Positions 17,002-24,710 of a DNA stretch of 32,696 nucleotides are shown here, piece by piece (position 1 is the stretch's first letter; each line of letters begins with the position of its first letter). The notes beneath the pieces are model-generated. The model had not been told where the DNA came from and did not search any database. It worked only from the letters and a program-made list of their open reading frames with translations. Both the position numbers and the translations under genes were made by a program. The DNA is from Candidatus Cyanaurora vandensis (GTDB lineage Bacteria; Cyanobacteriota; Cyanobacteriia; Gloeobacterales; Anthocerotibacteraceae): contig NZ_JAAXLT010000075.1 in assembly GCF_013285555.1 (NCBI RefSeq), positions 1 through 32,696 on the forward strand. Direction: 5' to 3'.

Positions 17002-17220
17002 ATGGTTTATTTTTGGGGCGTACTCGCCTTAGGTTTCATCGCAGCAGTGGTTATCGGTTCGATTGCTTGGTACAACTCGAAGCGGCCCGCTGGTTGGGAA
17101 TCCGCCGACACCCCGGACTGGGCTAATCCCGATTGGGCCAAAGCGGAAGGTAAGCAAGGGGAAGGACCCCAAACTGATGCTAATGTTGAACCGTTGAACG
17201 CCGGTCCGCGCATCAAGTAA
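17002..17220 (+). CDS. Small single-span membrane protein (Psb35-like)
   Basis: A 72-residue protein with one N-terminal membrane helix (MVYFWGVLALGFIAAVVIG) followed by WYNSKRPAGWE and a hydrophilic, acidic tail with PDWANPDWAK. The layout (one helix, then WYNSKRP-GWE) resembles my recollection of the cyanobacterial photosystem II-associated protein Psb35, but I am not sure of this match. ATG 17002 is chosen because GGAGG at 16989-16993 is 8 bp upstream; a GTG at 16993 would overlap that site. It lies between carA and OCP as its own unit, followed by a GC-rich hairpin. Confidence 0.6.
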   Translation: MVYFWGVLALGFIAAVVIGSIAWYNSKRPAGWESADTPDWANPDWAKAEGKQGEGPQTDANVEPLNAGPRIK

Positions 17221-17252
17221 GCAGTAGCAGCTTTTCCGCCTGAAGAATACAA

Positions 17253-17266
17253 GGGCCGTGCGGCCC
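17253..17266 (+). terminator. Hairpin after the small membrane protein gene
   Basis: GGGCC-GTGC-GGCCC forms a short GC-rich stem 32 bp after the stop; a T-run (17279-17284) lies 12 bp further on. This is a plausible but not ideal terminator. Confidence 0.5.
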
Positions 17267-17287
17267 CCCAAAACTTGATTTTTTAAC

Positions 17288-17329
17288 CCCACCCATTCCC
17301 ACAGGTCACAGCGTGGGTTTCTGGGTGGG
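17288..17329 (+). other. Strong hairpin between the small gene and OCP
   Basis: CCCACCCA (17288-17295) pairs with TGGGTGGG (17322-17329). After an internal loop, CCCAC (17298-17302) pairs with GTGGG (17313-17317), leaving a 10-base loop. It lies 112 bp before the OCP start. It could be a second terminator for the upstream gene or an OCP leader structure. Confidence 0.5.
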
Positions 17330-17441
17330 TCGTGATCATCAGACCGCGATCGAATCTCGTAAAATTCTTTGTAATATTTCTTAATAAACTTGAAAACGGT
17401 ACTAGGCTGAGGGTAGGTGCGAAAACCAATCGGAGATACCC

Positions 17442-18407
17442 ATGTCGCTTACTCTTGAATCAGTCCGGGGCATTTTTCTCGAAACCCAGGCTCCCAGTGC
17501 GATCCCGGACATCCTGACCCGTTTTCAAGAACTCAACCTTGAGGACCAACTCGCTTTACTCTGGTACGCCTACACCGAGACGGGCCGTTCGATTACCCGT
17601 GCGGCCCTTGGTGCAGCGCGGATGGAATTGGCGGAGGGATTGCTGACTGAGATCAAGCAGATGTCCCGCCCTGACCAAACTCAGGTGATGGTAGACCTTG
17701 CCCGTCGTGCCGACACCCCGTTCAGCCGGACCTATGGTGTTTTCAGCGTCAACACCAAGCTCGGTTTCTGGTATCGCTTGGGTGAACTGATGGCTCAGGG
17801 TGTCGTTGCGCCCATTCCCGAAGACTACAAAATGACCCCGGAAGCCGAGACCCTGCTCAACCGGATTAAGAAATTGGATGGTGGTCAACAGATTACGGTT
17901 TTGCGGAATACGGTAGTGGACATGGGCTATGACCCCCTAAAGGCCGACAATGCCCCGGTCAAGGAACTCGACCCCAAGTTCATCCGTCCCGAACCCGCCC
18001 CCAAAACCAAGACCCTCGAAGGCATCACCGAACCCGCCGTCCTGGGGTATTTTGAGGCGATGAACGAAGACCGCTTTGAGACTGCTGCCGCGCTTTTTGC
18101 CCCTGAAGGTTCCTTACAGCCGCCCTTCCAACAACCGATTGTGGGCCGTGAAGGGATCATCCGCTACATGCGCGAAGAAGCCCAAGGTCTCAATATGTTG
18201 CCAGAACAGGGCATTTGTGAAGTCCAAAACGACGGCTCCAAGCAACTCAAAATCACCGGCAAAGTCCAAACGCCTTGGTTTGGGGTCAATGTGGCGATGA
18301 ACATTGCTTGGCGTTTCGCACTCAACACCCAGGGCGAAATCTTCTTTGTCGCCATTGATATGCTCGCCTCCCCCGAGGAGCTACTCAACTTGCGTCCCTC
18401 CAAATAA
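17442..18407 (+). CDS. ocp: Orange carotenoid protein
   Basis: A 321-residue photoactive carotenoid protein that quenches the phycobilisome in strong blue-green light. The helical N-terminal domain keeps Tyr44, Trp110 (KLGFWYRLGELM) and Arg155 (QQITVLRN). The NTF2-like C-terminal domain keeps Tyr203 and Trp290, the equivalents of Tyr201 and Trp288 that hydrogen-bond the carotenoid keto group, and Glu246, the partner of Arg155 in the domain-closing salt bridge. The length is normal (about 317-320). GGAG at 17432 precedes the ATG by 7 bases. No recovery-protein (FRP) gene or carotenoid ketolase gene is adjacent, so recovery may not need FRP (as in OCP2/OCPX clades) or FRP lies elsewhere; the clade was not determined. 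Confidence 0.97.
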   Translation: MSLTLESVRGIFLETQAPSAIPDILTRFQELNLEDQLALLWYAYTETGRSITRAALGAARMELAEGLLTEIKQMSRPDQTQVMVDLARRADTPFSRTYGVFSVNTKLGFWYRLGELMAQGVVAPIPEDYKMTPEAETLLNRIKKLDGGQQITVLRNTVVDMGYDPLKADNAPVKELDPKFIRPEPAPKTKTLEGITEPAVLGYFEAMNEDRFETAAALFAPEGSLQPPFQQPIVGREGIIRYMREEAQGLNMLPEQGICEVQNDGSKQLKITGKVQTPWFGVNVAMNIAWRFALNTQGEIFFVAIDMLASPEELLNLRPSK

Positions 18408-18433
18408 ACCGCCGCACGAGCAGTCGAAGAGAG

Positions 18434-18465
18434 GGCGGGGGGGTCGTAAAGAAGGCCCCTCCGCC
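18434..18465 (+). terminator. GC-rich hairpin after OCP
   Basis: GGCGG-GGGG (18434-18442) pairs with CCCC-T-CCGCC (18456-18465) with one bulged T. It starts 27 bp after the OCP stop. No T-run follows, so termination is only likely. Confidence 0.45.
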
Positions 18466-18545
18466 GAGTAAATAACTTACCCGTTCTCGTGGAGAGCTTT
18501 AGTTGCACGGGGGGTGGGGGGGGCCCCTCACGGGTCAGCGGGAGT

Positions 18546-18577
18546 GTGAGGGTAGAACCTTAGGTTCTTACCCTCAC
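18546..18577. other. Long near-perfect inverted repeat
   Basis: GTGAGGGTAGAACC (18546-18559) pairs with GGTTCTTACCCTCAC (18563-18577) with one bulged base and a 3-base loop. It lies midway between OCP and the SpoIID-like gene. No T-run is present on either side, so it may be an RNA-stabilising hairpin or a small repeat element. Confidence 0.5.
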
Positions 18578-18692
18578 GGGCTGTTGAATGCAATGCCAAC
18601 CACTGTCTCCCACCGCTAAGTCGGCAGCCAAGGCCGAAGAGAATTGTAATTCCGCCCCCCTAGAATAGACAGGTCAGACCAAGGGGACGGCA

Positions 18693-20150
18693 ATGGTGTG
18701 GGTAATAGTCGGGGGATTTTTGTGGGCGTTGGGGTTAGCCTGTGGGGCCGCTCCCCTAGACATCGGGATATTTCAACGATTTGGTGAGAATCTGGAGCAG
18801 GCCACGGTCCAAGCAGTCGGGGAGCAACCTTTAACCGTCGTTACTTCAGAACAAAGACAGTTCCAGACCCGGCGACTAAAAATTCAGACCACACGCGTCC
18901 CCTTAACAACCCCGATGCCCTGGAGCCGGGTAATGGTTAGTGCCCACCGGAGTTTCGAGGATGCCCAGGGAGTCGCCCGGACCCTAGCCCACCTCAACCC
19001 CGCCATCGTCCGCCCCCAACGCTGGCAAGTCTGGGTTATGCGTCAGGCTACTCCCCCGACCCCAGCCCAAGCCCAGCTAGTGACGCAGTTACAACAGAAC
19101 TACCCGACCGCCCGTGTCGAGAGCGGGTTACAAACCGAGGAAGTAGTCCTGGATTTAAACCAACAGTACCGAGCGCGTCAAGTCACTATCCAAGCCCCCA
19201 ACAACCGGGTGAAATTCGGTACACGGCTCTACGGCGGCAATCTGCGGCTCATGCCCAACAGCTACGGGACCTATAGCGTCATCAACCGGGTAGACCTCCA
19301 GACCTACCTGCGCGGGGTCGTCCCCTACGAGATTGCCCCGGTCGCGCCCTACCAAGCCATCAAAGCCCAAGCCGTCGTCGCGCGGACCTTTGCCCTACGA
19401 AACCTTAAACGCTTCAGTTTCGATGGCTATGACCTCTGCGCGACCGCGAATTGTCAGGTCTACAAAGGCTTGAGTGGGGTGACAGCCCTGACGGATAAAG
19501 CGGTTGCCAGTACCCAGGGTCAAGTGCTGACCTACCAGGGCGAATTGGTGGATGCCCTCTATACATCAGCCAATGGCGGGACCAGTGCCCGTTACTCCGA
19601 CCTCTGGCTGGGGCGAGAGCGGCCCTATCTGCAAGCCAAACCCGAAAGCCTCCGCCCGCCCAACCTGGGTCGTCTCGACCAGGAAGCCAACTTGAAACGA
19701 CTTTTGGGCTATCGGCAGGACTTCAACGAATCCGGGTCCCCGGCCTTCCGCTGGGTCCGTACCTACAGTAGTGCCAAGCTCGTCGCCTCATTGCAGGAGA
19801 ATCTCCCGACACTGGGGCTGGCGTTACCCGACCTGACAACCGTGACGGGTCTTAAAGTTGCCGAGCGTTCCACGAGTGGGCGGGTGCTCCGGTTGGCAGT
19901 CCAGACGAACCGGGGGGAGTTGACCTTGAGCAAAGATATGATTCTCTCCGCTATCAATCAGTTACCCAGCACGTTGTTTTATGTAGAGTCCGCTGGGGAT
20001 AAAGGCTTCCGCTTGGTCGGGGGGGGCTGGGGGCACGGGTTGGGCCTCAGCCAGTACGGGTCCTATGGCTTGGCGAAACGCGGTTGGGATTACCAGCGTA
20101 TTTTAGGGTTCTACTTCCCCCAGACCAACCTCAGCCGTTGGGCCAGCTAA
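18693..20150 (+). CDS. SpoIID/LytB domain protein
   Basis: A 485-residue exported protein. A hydrophobic N-terminus (VWVIVGGFLWALGLACGAA) acts as signal or anchor. A SPOR-like middle part contains MVSAHRSFEDAQGVARTL. The SpoIID domain spans about 195-480: RVDLQTYLRGVVPYEIAP, then AIKAQAVVARTFAL, YTSANGGTSA, and GGGWGHGLGLSQYGSYGLA near the end. SpoIID in Bacillus is a lytic transglycosylase that trims denuded glycan during engulfment, with a Glu in the VPxE motif; cyanobacterial homologues probably remodel peptidoglycan at division. The family fold is clear but the substrate is inferred. It is convergent with the glutaredoxin gene, sharing CTAA at 20147-20150. Confidence 0.92.
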   Translation: MVWVIVGGFLWALGLACGAAPLDIGIFQRFGENLEQATVQAVGEQPLTVVTSEQRQFQTRRLKIQTTRVPLTTPMPWSRVMVSAHRSFEDAQGVARTLAHLNPAIVRPQRWQVWVMRQATPPTPAQAQLVTQLQQNYPTARVESGLQTEEVVLDLNQQYRARQVTIQAPNNRVKFGTRLYGGNLRLMPNSYGTYSVINRVDLQTYLRGVVPYEIAPVAPYQAIKAQAVVARTFALRNLKRFSFDGYDLCATANCQVYKGLSGVTALTDKAVASTQGQVLTYQGELVDALYTSANGGTSARYSDLWLGRERPYLQAKPESLRPPNLGRLDQEANLKRLLGYRQDFNESGSPAFRWVRTYSSAKLVASLQENLPTLGLALPDLTTVTGLKVAERSTSGRVLRLAVQTNRGELTLSKDMILSAINQLPSTLFYVESAGDKGFRLVGGGWGHGLGLSQYGSYGLAKRGWDYQRILGFYFPQTNLSRWAS

Positions 20151-20404
20151 CTCGCCAGGAGGGAGTCGAGTCGGCCTTCATCCTCTAGCTCGTACAGGTC
20201 ATCACAGCCGCCGAGGTGTTTCCCATTGATAAAGATCTGGGGCACCGAACGCCGCCCCCCGCTCAGGTTCGCCATTGCCGCACGCGCTTTTTCATCCCCG
20301 TCAATCGCGTACTCTGTAAAAGCAACCCCTTTATGGCTCAAAAGGGCCTTGGCCCGCAGACAAAAAGGACAGGAACGCCAAGTGTAAATCTCAACTTTTA
20401 CCAT
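20147..20404 (-). CDS. grxC: Glutaredoxin 3
   Basis: An 85-residue GrxC-type dithiol glutaredoxin, which uses glutathione to reduce protein and mixed disulfides. The active site is CPFC (in WRSCPFCLRAKALL), slightly different from the common CPYC. The glutathione-binding residues are in SVPQIFING and LGGCDDLYEL. ATG 20404 is used; a TTG sits one codon upstream. The gene is monocistronic and convergent with the SpoIID-like gene. Confidence 0.95.
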   Translation of the reverse strand: MVKVEIYTWRSCPFCLRAKALLSHKGVAFTEYAIDGDEKARAAMANLSGGRRSVPQIFINGKHLGGCDDLYELEDEGRLDSLLAS

Positions 20405-20659
20405 CAACTTTCACCACCGCTTCTTCCCATCATACTGAGAACATCTCAACACTCCCAGGGCCAGAGCGTGTAGGACGCTTGGCTCGCAGACCTAATTGTC
20501 CTAGTCAAATTACCTTAACTTATGCATAGCTGCTCAAGAGGTGCCCCCAGACTCAAGATAGGTTCGGTATCTGTAGGAGAGGTAAGAATTCTCCAGCTTT
20601 AACTATGTATCCATGTGCTTTGCGACTACATTAGTCTTTATAAATTTCTAAATGAATCC

Positions 20660-21655
20660 ATGACAGTTATCACGCTCCGAGAACAGGGTTTGACGGATGG
20701 TAGTTTTACAGTAACAGTACAGATTGGGGACGGCGGGGAGTATGCCGTGGTTGTGTCTGACCCTTTTACGGCGGAGGCGGCGGAGTTGCGCTGGTATTTT
20801 GAGCAGTGGTTGGTGCGTCCGATGTTGGAGCGGGTCCGGGCGGAACGGGCGCAGTTGAGTATCCGCAGGTATGGTGAGGCACTTTTTAGACAGGTTTTTG
20901 TGGATAATCACGAGGTTTATGTGGCTTATCGAGAGGCAGCTAGTAACTCAAGGCCACTGCGGGTGGAGATTGTGGGGAGGTCGTTGGAATTTCAGGCGTT
21001 GCATTGGGAGGCGATGTGGGAGCCTAACGCGCCGAGTCCTTTGGCGGTGACGGGTGTGATGGTGCGGAGGAGTGTGAGACCTGTTGCACCTTTGGCGCGG
21101 GGGGAGGCTTCACCGTTGGTGCGGTTGTTGGTAGTGGTGGCGCGACCGGATGAGGATGAGGATGTGGGCTATCGGACGGTTTCGCGGCCTTTGATTGAGG
21201 CGGTGGATAACGGGCAGTTGCGGGTACAGGTGGACTTATTGCGTCCGGGGACTTTTGAGGCGTTGTCTCGACATCTTGAGGTGAAGGAGGCGGGATTTTA
21301 TCATGTCATTCACTTTGATACTCACGGTGCGTTATTAACTTATGAGCAGCTTGGGCAGCAGGAGTCGAATGCTGCGCCACGGGCACGAGCGTATCGGGAG
21401 CGGTTTGGACGTTCGGAAGTGAAATCCTATGTAGGGGTGAAGGCGTTTTTAGTGTTGGAGGGCGAACAGAAGGGGGCTGCGGATTTGGTGGAGGCGACGG
21501 AGTTGGCGGCATTGCTCACAGGGAGGGGGATTCCGGTGTGTGTGCTGAATGCTTGTCAGTCGGGGATGCAGGTAGAGACGGAAGCTTATCAGGAGACGAG
21601 TCTGGGGAGTCAGTTGCTGGCGGCGGGGGTGCAAGCGGTGGTGGCGATGAGCTAG
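20660..21655 (+). CDS. CHAT-domain protease, N-terminal part of a split CHAT-STAND-TPR gene
   Basis: 331 residues ending at an in-frame TAG. The CHAT (caspase HetF-associated with TPR) domain keeps the catalytic pair, His222 in HFDTHG and Cys299 in LNACQSGM, and then breaks off at VQAVVAMS, a point where homologues continue with a tyrosine and SVTVTAA. The next codons (SVTVTAAELMMTRLYQ) keep the same frame into the STAND-TPR part. ATG 20660 (MTVITLREQGL) is preferred to a GTG at 20615 because the family start matches. Codon use is heavy in G-ending codons (GTG, TTG, GCG, GGG), unlike the C-ending bias of the flanking genes, which suggests transfer. The protease domain may be folded and active alone or dead; this cannot be told. 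Confidence 0.85.
   Translation: MTVITLREQGLTDGSFTVTVQIGDGGEYAVVVSDPFTAEAAELRWYFEQWLVRPMLERVRAERAQLSIRRYGEALFRQVFVDNHEVYVAYREAASNSRPLRVEIVGRSLEFQALHWEAMWEPNAPSPLAVTGVMVRRSVRPVAPLARGEASPLVRLLVVVARPDEDEDVGYRTVSRPLIEAVDNGQLRVQVDLLRPGTFEALSRHLEVKEAGFYHVIHFDTHGALLTYEQLGQQESNAAPRARAYRERFGRSEVKSYVGVKAFLVLEGEQKGAADLVEATELAALLTGRGIPVCVLNACQSGMQVETEAYQETSLGSQLLAAGVQAVVAMS
21653..21655 (+). other. In-frame TAG splitting the CHAT-STAND-TPR gene
   Basis: The TAG is codon 332 of a 1182-codon reading frame (stop included) and is its only internal stop. The likely ancestral codon is TAC or TAT (Tyr), so one base change is enough. Readthrough, a sequencing error or a true nonsense mutation are all possible. 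Confidence 0.85.
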
Positions 21656-21682
21656 TCGGTCACGGTCACGGCGGCGGAACTG

Positions 21683-24205
21683 ATGATGACGAGGCTCTAT
21701 CAAGAATTATTTGAACAGCAGGAGTTTCTGGAGGCGGTGCGGCTGGGGCGTTGGGAGTTGTTTCAGCGGAAGGAGCGTCGGGCTTATTTTGAGATGTTGA
21801 TTCCCCTAGAGGATTGGCTTTTGCCTGTGGTTTATGTGCAGCGGCAGTTGGCGTTGAATCTGCGGAAGTTTACGCCGGAGGAGGAGGCACAGTATTTGGA
21901 GCGGCGGGGACAACGGGCTGAGTTTGAGACTCCGACTCATGGGTTTGTAGGACGGGATCTGGAGATTTTGAAGTTGGAGAAGGGGTTGTTGAGGCATAAT
22001 ATTTTGCTGTTACAGGGGATGGGGGGGACGGGTAAGACGACGCTGTTGAAGTATGTGCGGATGTGGTGGGAGCGGACGCAATTCACGGGGGCGGTGTTTT
22101 ATTTTGGTTACGATGAGCGGGCTTGGACGGTGGCGCAGATGCTCCATGAGATAAGTGGGATTGTGTTTAGGAAGTATGACCGGACGAATTTTCAGGCGAT
22201 GGGGTTGAGTGCGCGAATCGAGAAGATGATTGAACTACTGCGGGGTAACTGTTATGGGTTGATTTTGGATAATTTGGAGTCGGTGACAGGGCAGCAGTTG
22301 GCGATTCAGAATACGTTGTCTGGTGAGGAGCGGGAGCGGTTACGGAAGTTTTTGGGGCGGTTGGTTGGTGGGAAGACGCGGGTGGTGTTGGGGTCGCGGG
22401 GGCGTGAGGAGTGGTTACAACCACAGACTGTTAGTGAGAATGTCTATGTTTTACAGGGGTTGGACCGGGAGTCTCGGTCAACATTAGCTGAACGGATTCT
22501 TAAGCGGCAGGTGGGGGATACACGGGCCAAGGAGTTACAGCAGGGGGATGACTTTGTGCGGTTGATGAAAGTGCTGGCGGGCTATCCGCTAGCGATGGAA
22601 GTTGTCCTTGCTAATCTTAAGCATCAGACAGCGGAGGAGATACTACAGGCATTGGATGCGGGGGATGTACGGCTAGATAAAGATAGTGGAGATAAGACTG
22701 AGAGCATCTTAAAATGTGTAGAGTATTCGTATAGCAATCTCGACATTGAGTCACAAAAGCTATTGGTGTGTTTAGCTCCATTTCAGGGATTTATCAACCG
22801 AACTGCTCTTGTGAATTATTCTAATAGTCTAAAAGCACTTGAACCGTTCAAAGATTACCCTTTTGATAAATTTGATACTGCTATTCAAGAAGCAGTTAAT
22901 TGGGGGTTAATTTCTCCATTAAATACAAACGAGCCTGACATCCTGGCGATACAACCACTTTTCCCTTACTTTCTCAGGACGAAACTTACTCAACTTGATA
23001 GACAAACACAGCAGGCTTTACAAGAAGGGTTTAAAAGCCATTATCGAGACTTAGCAAGATATTATTTATATCAACTCCTGTTATCCAAAGACTTCCAGAA
23101 AGCACAAATAGGTACTTTCATCTGTAGACTTGAGTATGACAATATGTTCAAAGCATTAGAGATTTGCTTAGAACAGTATGAGAAAATTACTATATTTTAT
23201 TGTCTGGATACATATTATGAAAAAATTGGGGATGTCCAAAGTGGACTCAAACTTAGTGAATTTATTTGTCAAACATTAGAGCAATATCCAACCGAACTTA
23301 AAGAAGGCGCGTTACTAGGTGAAATGATTATAGCTTTTGGTCAACGAGCATCTGGATATTTAAAGACTCAAAAATATCCACAAGCTAAAAAAGACTATGA
23401 AAAGGCATTACAAATACTTGAAAGAATACTTAAAGCGTCTACCTGTATCAAACAAAGGAAAGATTATATTTTACGGATTGCTACCATTTATCATCAATTA
23501 GGAATAGTAGCTCAGAAGCAAAGAGAGTATGAGTTGGCAACACAATATTTTCAGAAGGCTCTAGATATCTATATTGAATTCGACGACCAAAAACCCAAAC
23601 AAGCCAGTACTTATCATCAGTTAGGGAGAATATCCTTAGAGCAAAGGAACTATGACCAAGCCCGACGAGACTATCAGCAGGCATTAGATATCTACATCGA
23701 GTACGATGAACGTTACGAACAAGCCAGCGTTTATCATCATTTAGGAACTGTGGCCTTAATGCAAAGAAAATACGAACAGGCGCAGCAATATTGTGAGCAG
23801 GCACTAAAGATTTATGACGAATACAATAAACGCCACAGTAAAGCCTACACCTATCATCAATTGGGGAGAATAGCTGAAGAGCAAAGAGACTATGATAAAG
23901 CTCTACGCAATTATCAGCAGGCATTAGATATCTTTATTAGATTCGATGACCTCTATAATCAAGCCCAGACTTATCATCATTTAGGAAAAATAGCCGAAGC
24001 ACAAGGGGATGGTGAGCAGGCGAAAGAGTATTTCTTGCAGGCTTTACAGATTTACAAAGATAGTCAAGACGAGGATAGTAGTGGGATTCCACTGAGTAGC
24101 CTTGGTCGTATTTATCAAGCAACTCAAGATGAAAGTTTACTAATTCGAGTTGCTGAGATGCTGGGTGTGACAGTGGAGGAGTTACGTGAACGATGGAGCG
24201 TCTAA
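21683..24205 (+). CDS. STAND ATPase-TPR protein, C-terminal part of the split gene
   Basis: 840 residues from an ATG pair at 21683/21686, lying in the same frame as the CHAT part. After 85 residues that belong to the CHAT-STAND linker come FVGRD, Walker A GMGGTGKTT at 112-120, Walker B LILDNLE, sensor VLGSRGREEW and GYPLAMEV. The C-terminal third is TPRs, with at least five near-identical 40-residue units (YHxLGxxAxxQRxYxxAxxYxxQALxIY). The STAND part is G+C-rich (57% in one 60-bp line at 21841), but from about 22690 the DNA drops to about 35% in a sampled line at 22801. STAND-TPR proteins bind a trigger through the TPRs, then assemble with ATP to switch on the attached effector, here the CHAT protease. 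If the TAG is not read through, the sensor and effector are now separate. Confidence 0.85.
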   Translation: MMTRLYQELFEQQEFLEAVRLGRWELFQRKERRAYFEMLIPLEDWLLPVVYVQRQLALNLRKFTPEEEAQYLERRGQRAEFETPTHGFVGRDLEILKLEKGLLRHNILLLQGMGGTGKTTLLKYVRMWWERTQFTGAVFYFGYDERAWTVAQMLHEISGIVFRKYDRTNFQAMGLSARIEKMIELLRGNCYGLILDNLESVTGQQLAIQNTLSGEERERLRKFLGRLVGGKTRVVLGSRGREEWLQPQTVSENVYVLQGLDRESRSTLAERILKRQVGDTRAKELQQGDDFVRLMKVLAGYPLAMEVVLANLKHQTAEEILQALDAGDVRLDKDSGDKTESILKCVEYSYSNLDIESQKLLVCLAPFQGFINRTALVNYSNSLKALEPFKDYPFDKFDTAIQEAVNWGLISPLNTNEPDILAIQPLFPYFLRTKLTQLDRQTQQALQEGFKSHYRDLARYYLYQLLLSKDFQKAQIGTFICRLEYDNMFKALEICLEQYEKITIFYCLDTYYEKIGDVQSGLKLSEFICQTLEQYPTELKEGALLGEMIIAFGQRASGYLKTQKYPQAKKDYEKALQILERILKASTCIKQRKDYILRIATIYHQLGIVAQKQREYELATQYFQKALDIYIEFDDQKPKQASTYHQLGRISLEQRNYDQARRDYQQALDIYIEYDERYEQASVYHHLGTVALMQRKYEQAQQYCEQALKIYDEYNKRHSKAYTYHQLGRIAEEQRDYDKALRNYQQALDIFIRFDDLYNQAQTYHHLGKIAEAQGDGEQAKEYFLQALQIYKDSQDEDSSGIPLSSLGRIYQATQDESLLIRVAEMLGVTVEELRERWSV

Positions 24206-24624
24206 CTCGGCTTTGTATACTTGCAAAAAACATCTAGTCCAAGACTCAAGATATACAGGGCGATTACGGTCATTGCGGCTGTACTCATATCTAAACCCGC
24301 GTTTTGAGCAGCCTCCGCTAGAGAAGTAATCACACCGACAAGCAATGCACCCTGAGTTGGATTCTTTGAATATTCCTTAACCTTGCTACTAAAACCACCG
24401 TCCCCACAGATCCTCTCTCGCATGACCTCAAGCGTCACTTCCCAAAGCGAAGGCCGACCCGGAGCATAGGACACGGCGGCAAGCGTTTCTTTCGGCATCA
24501 AGGCAGCAAAACTCGCTTCATAATTGCCCTGGTAGGTCTCCAATGCTTGCAACGCTTGTATAGCTTGCGGTTGCCCTGCTAACTGTACCCGCAACCGCTG
24601 TATCTCTTCTGCCGCCAACGCCAT
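24202..24624 (-). CDS. Small protein with C-terminal hydrophobic helices, possible partner of the CHAT-STAND-TPR gene
   Basis: 140 residues from ATG 24624 (an in-frame start at 24666 gives 154). The N-terminus, EEIQRLRVQLAGQPQAIQAL followed by ETYQGNYEASFAALM, looks like a small helical, UBA-like domain. The C-terminus has two hydrophobic helices (GALLVGVITSLAEAAQNAG and AAMTVIALYILSLGLDVFC). I recall similar small proteins (EIxxLRxQLAxxPxALxAL...DxED...CxxF...ALxVLxxGxxxFC) near NACHT/CHAT genes in cyanobacteria, but know no name. Its stop overlaps that of the STAND-TPR gene (CTAA, 24202-24205). A role as membrane effector or substrate of the CHAT protease is an idea only. Confidence 0.65.
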   Translation of the reverse strand: MALAAEEIQRLRVQLAGQPQAIQALQALETYQGNYEASFAALMPKETLAAVSYAPGRPSLWEVTLEVMRERICGDGGFSSKVKEYSKNPTQGALLVGVITSLAEAAQNAGLDMSTAAMTVIALYILSLGLDVFCKYTKPS

Positions 24625-24710
24625 CGCCAATCCCCAACACTGCCCCGAATTATACCCCCCGAGCAACCACCCTCAAGAGTTCGTAGCCCCCCCATCCTAA
24701 AAAACTCCCC

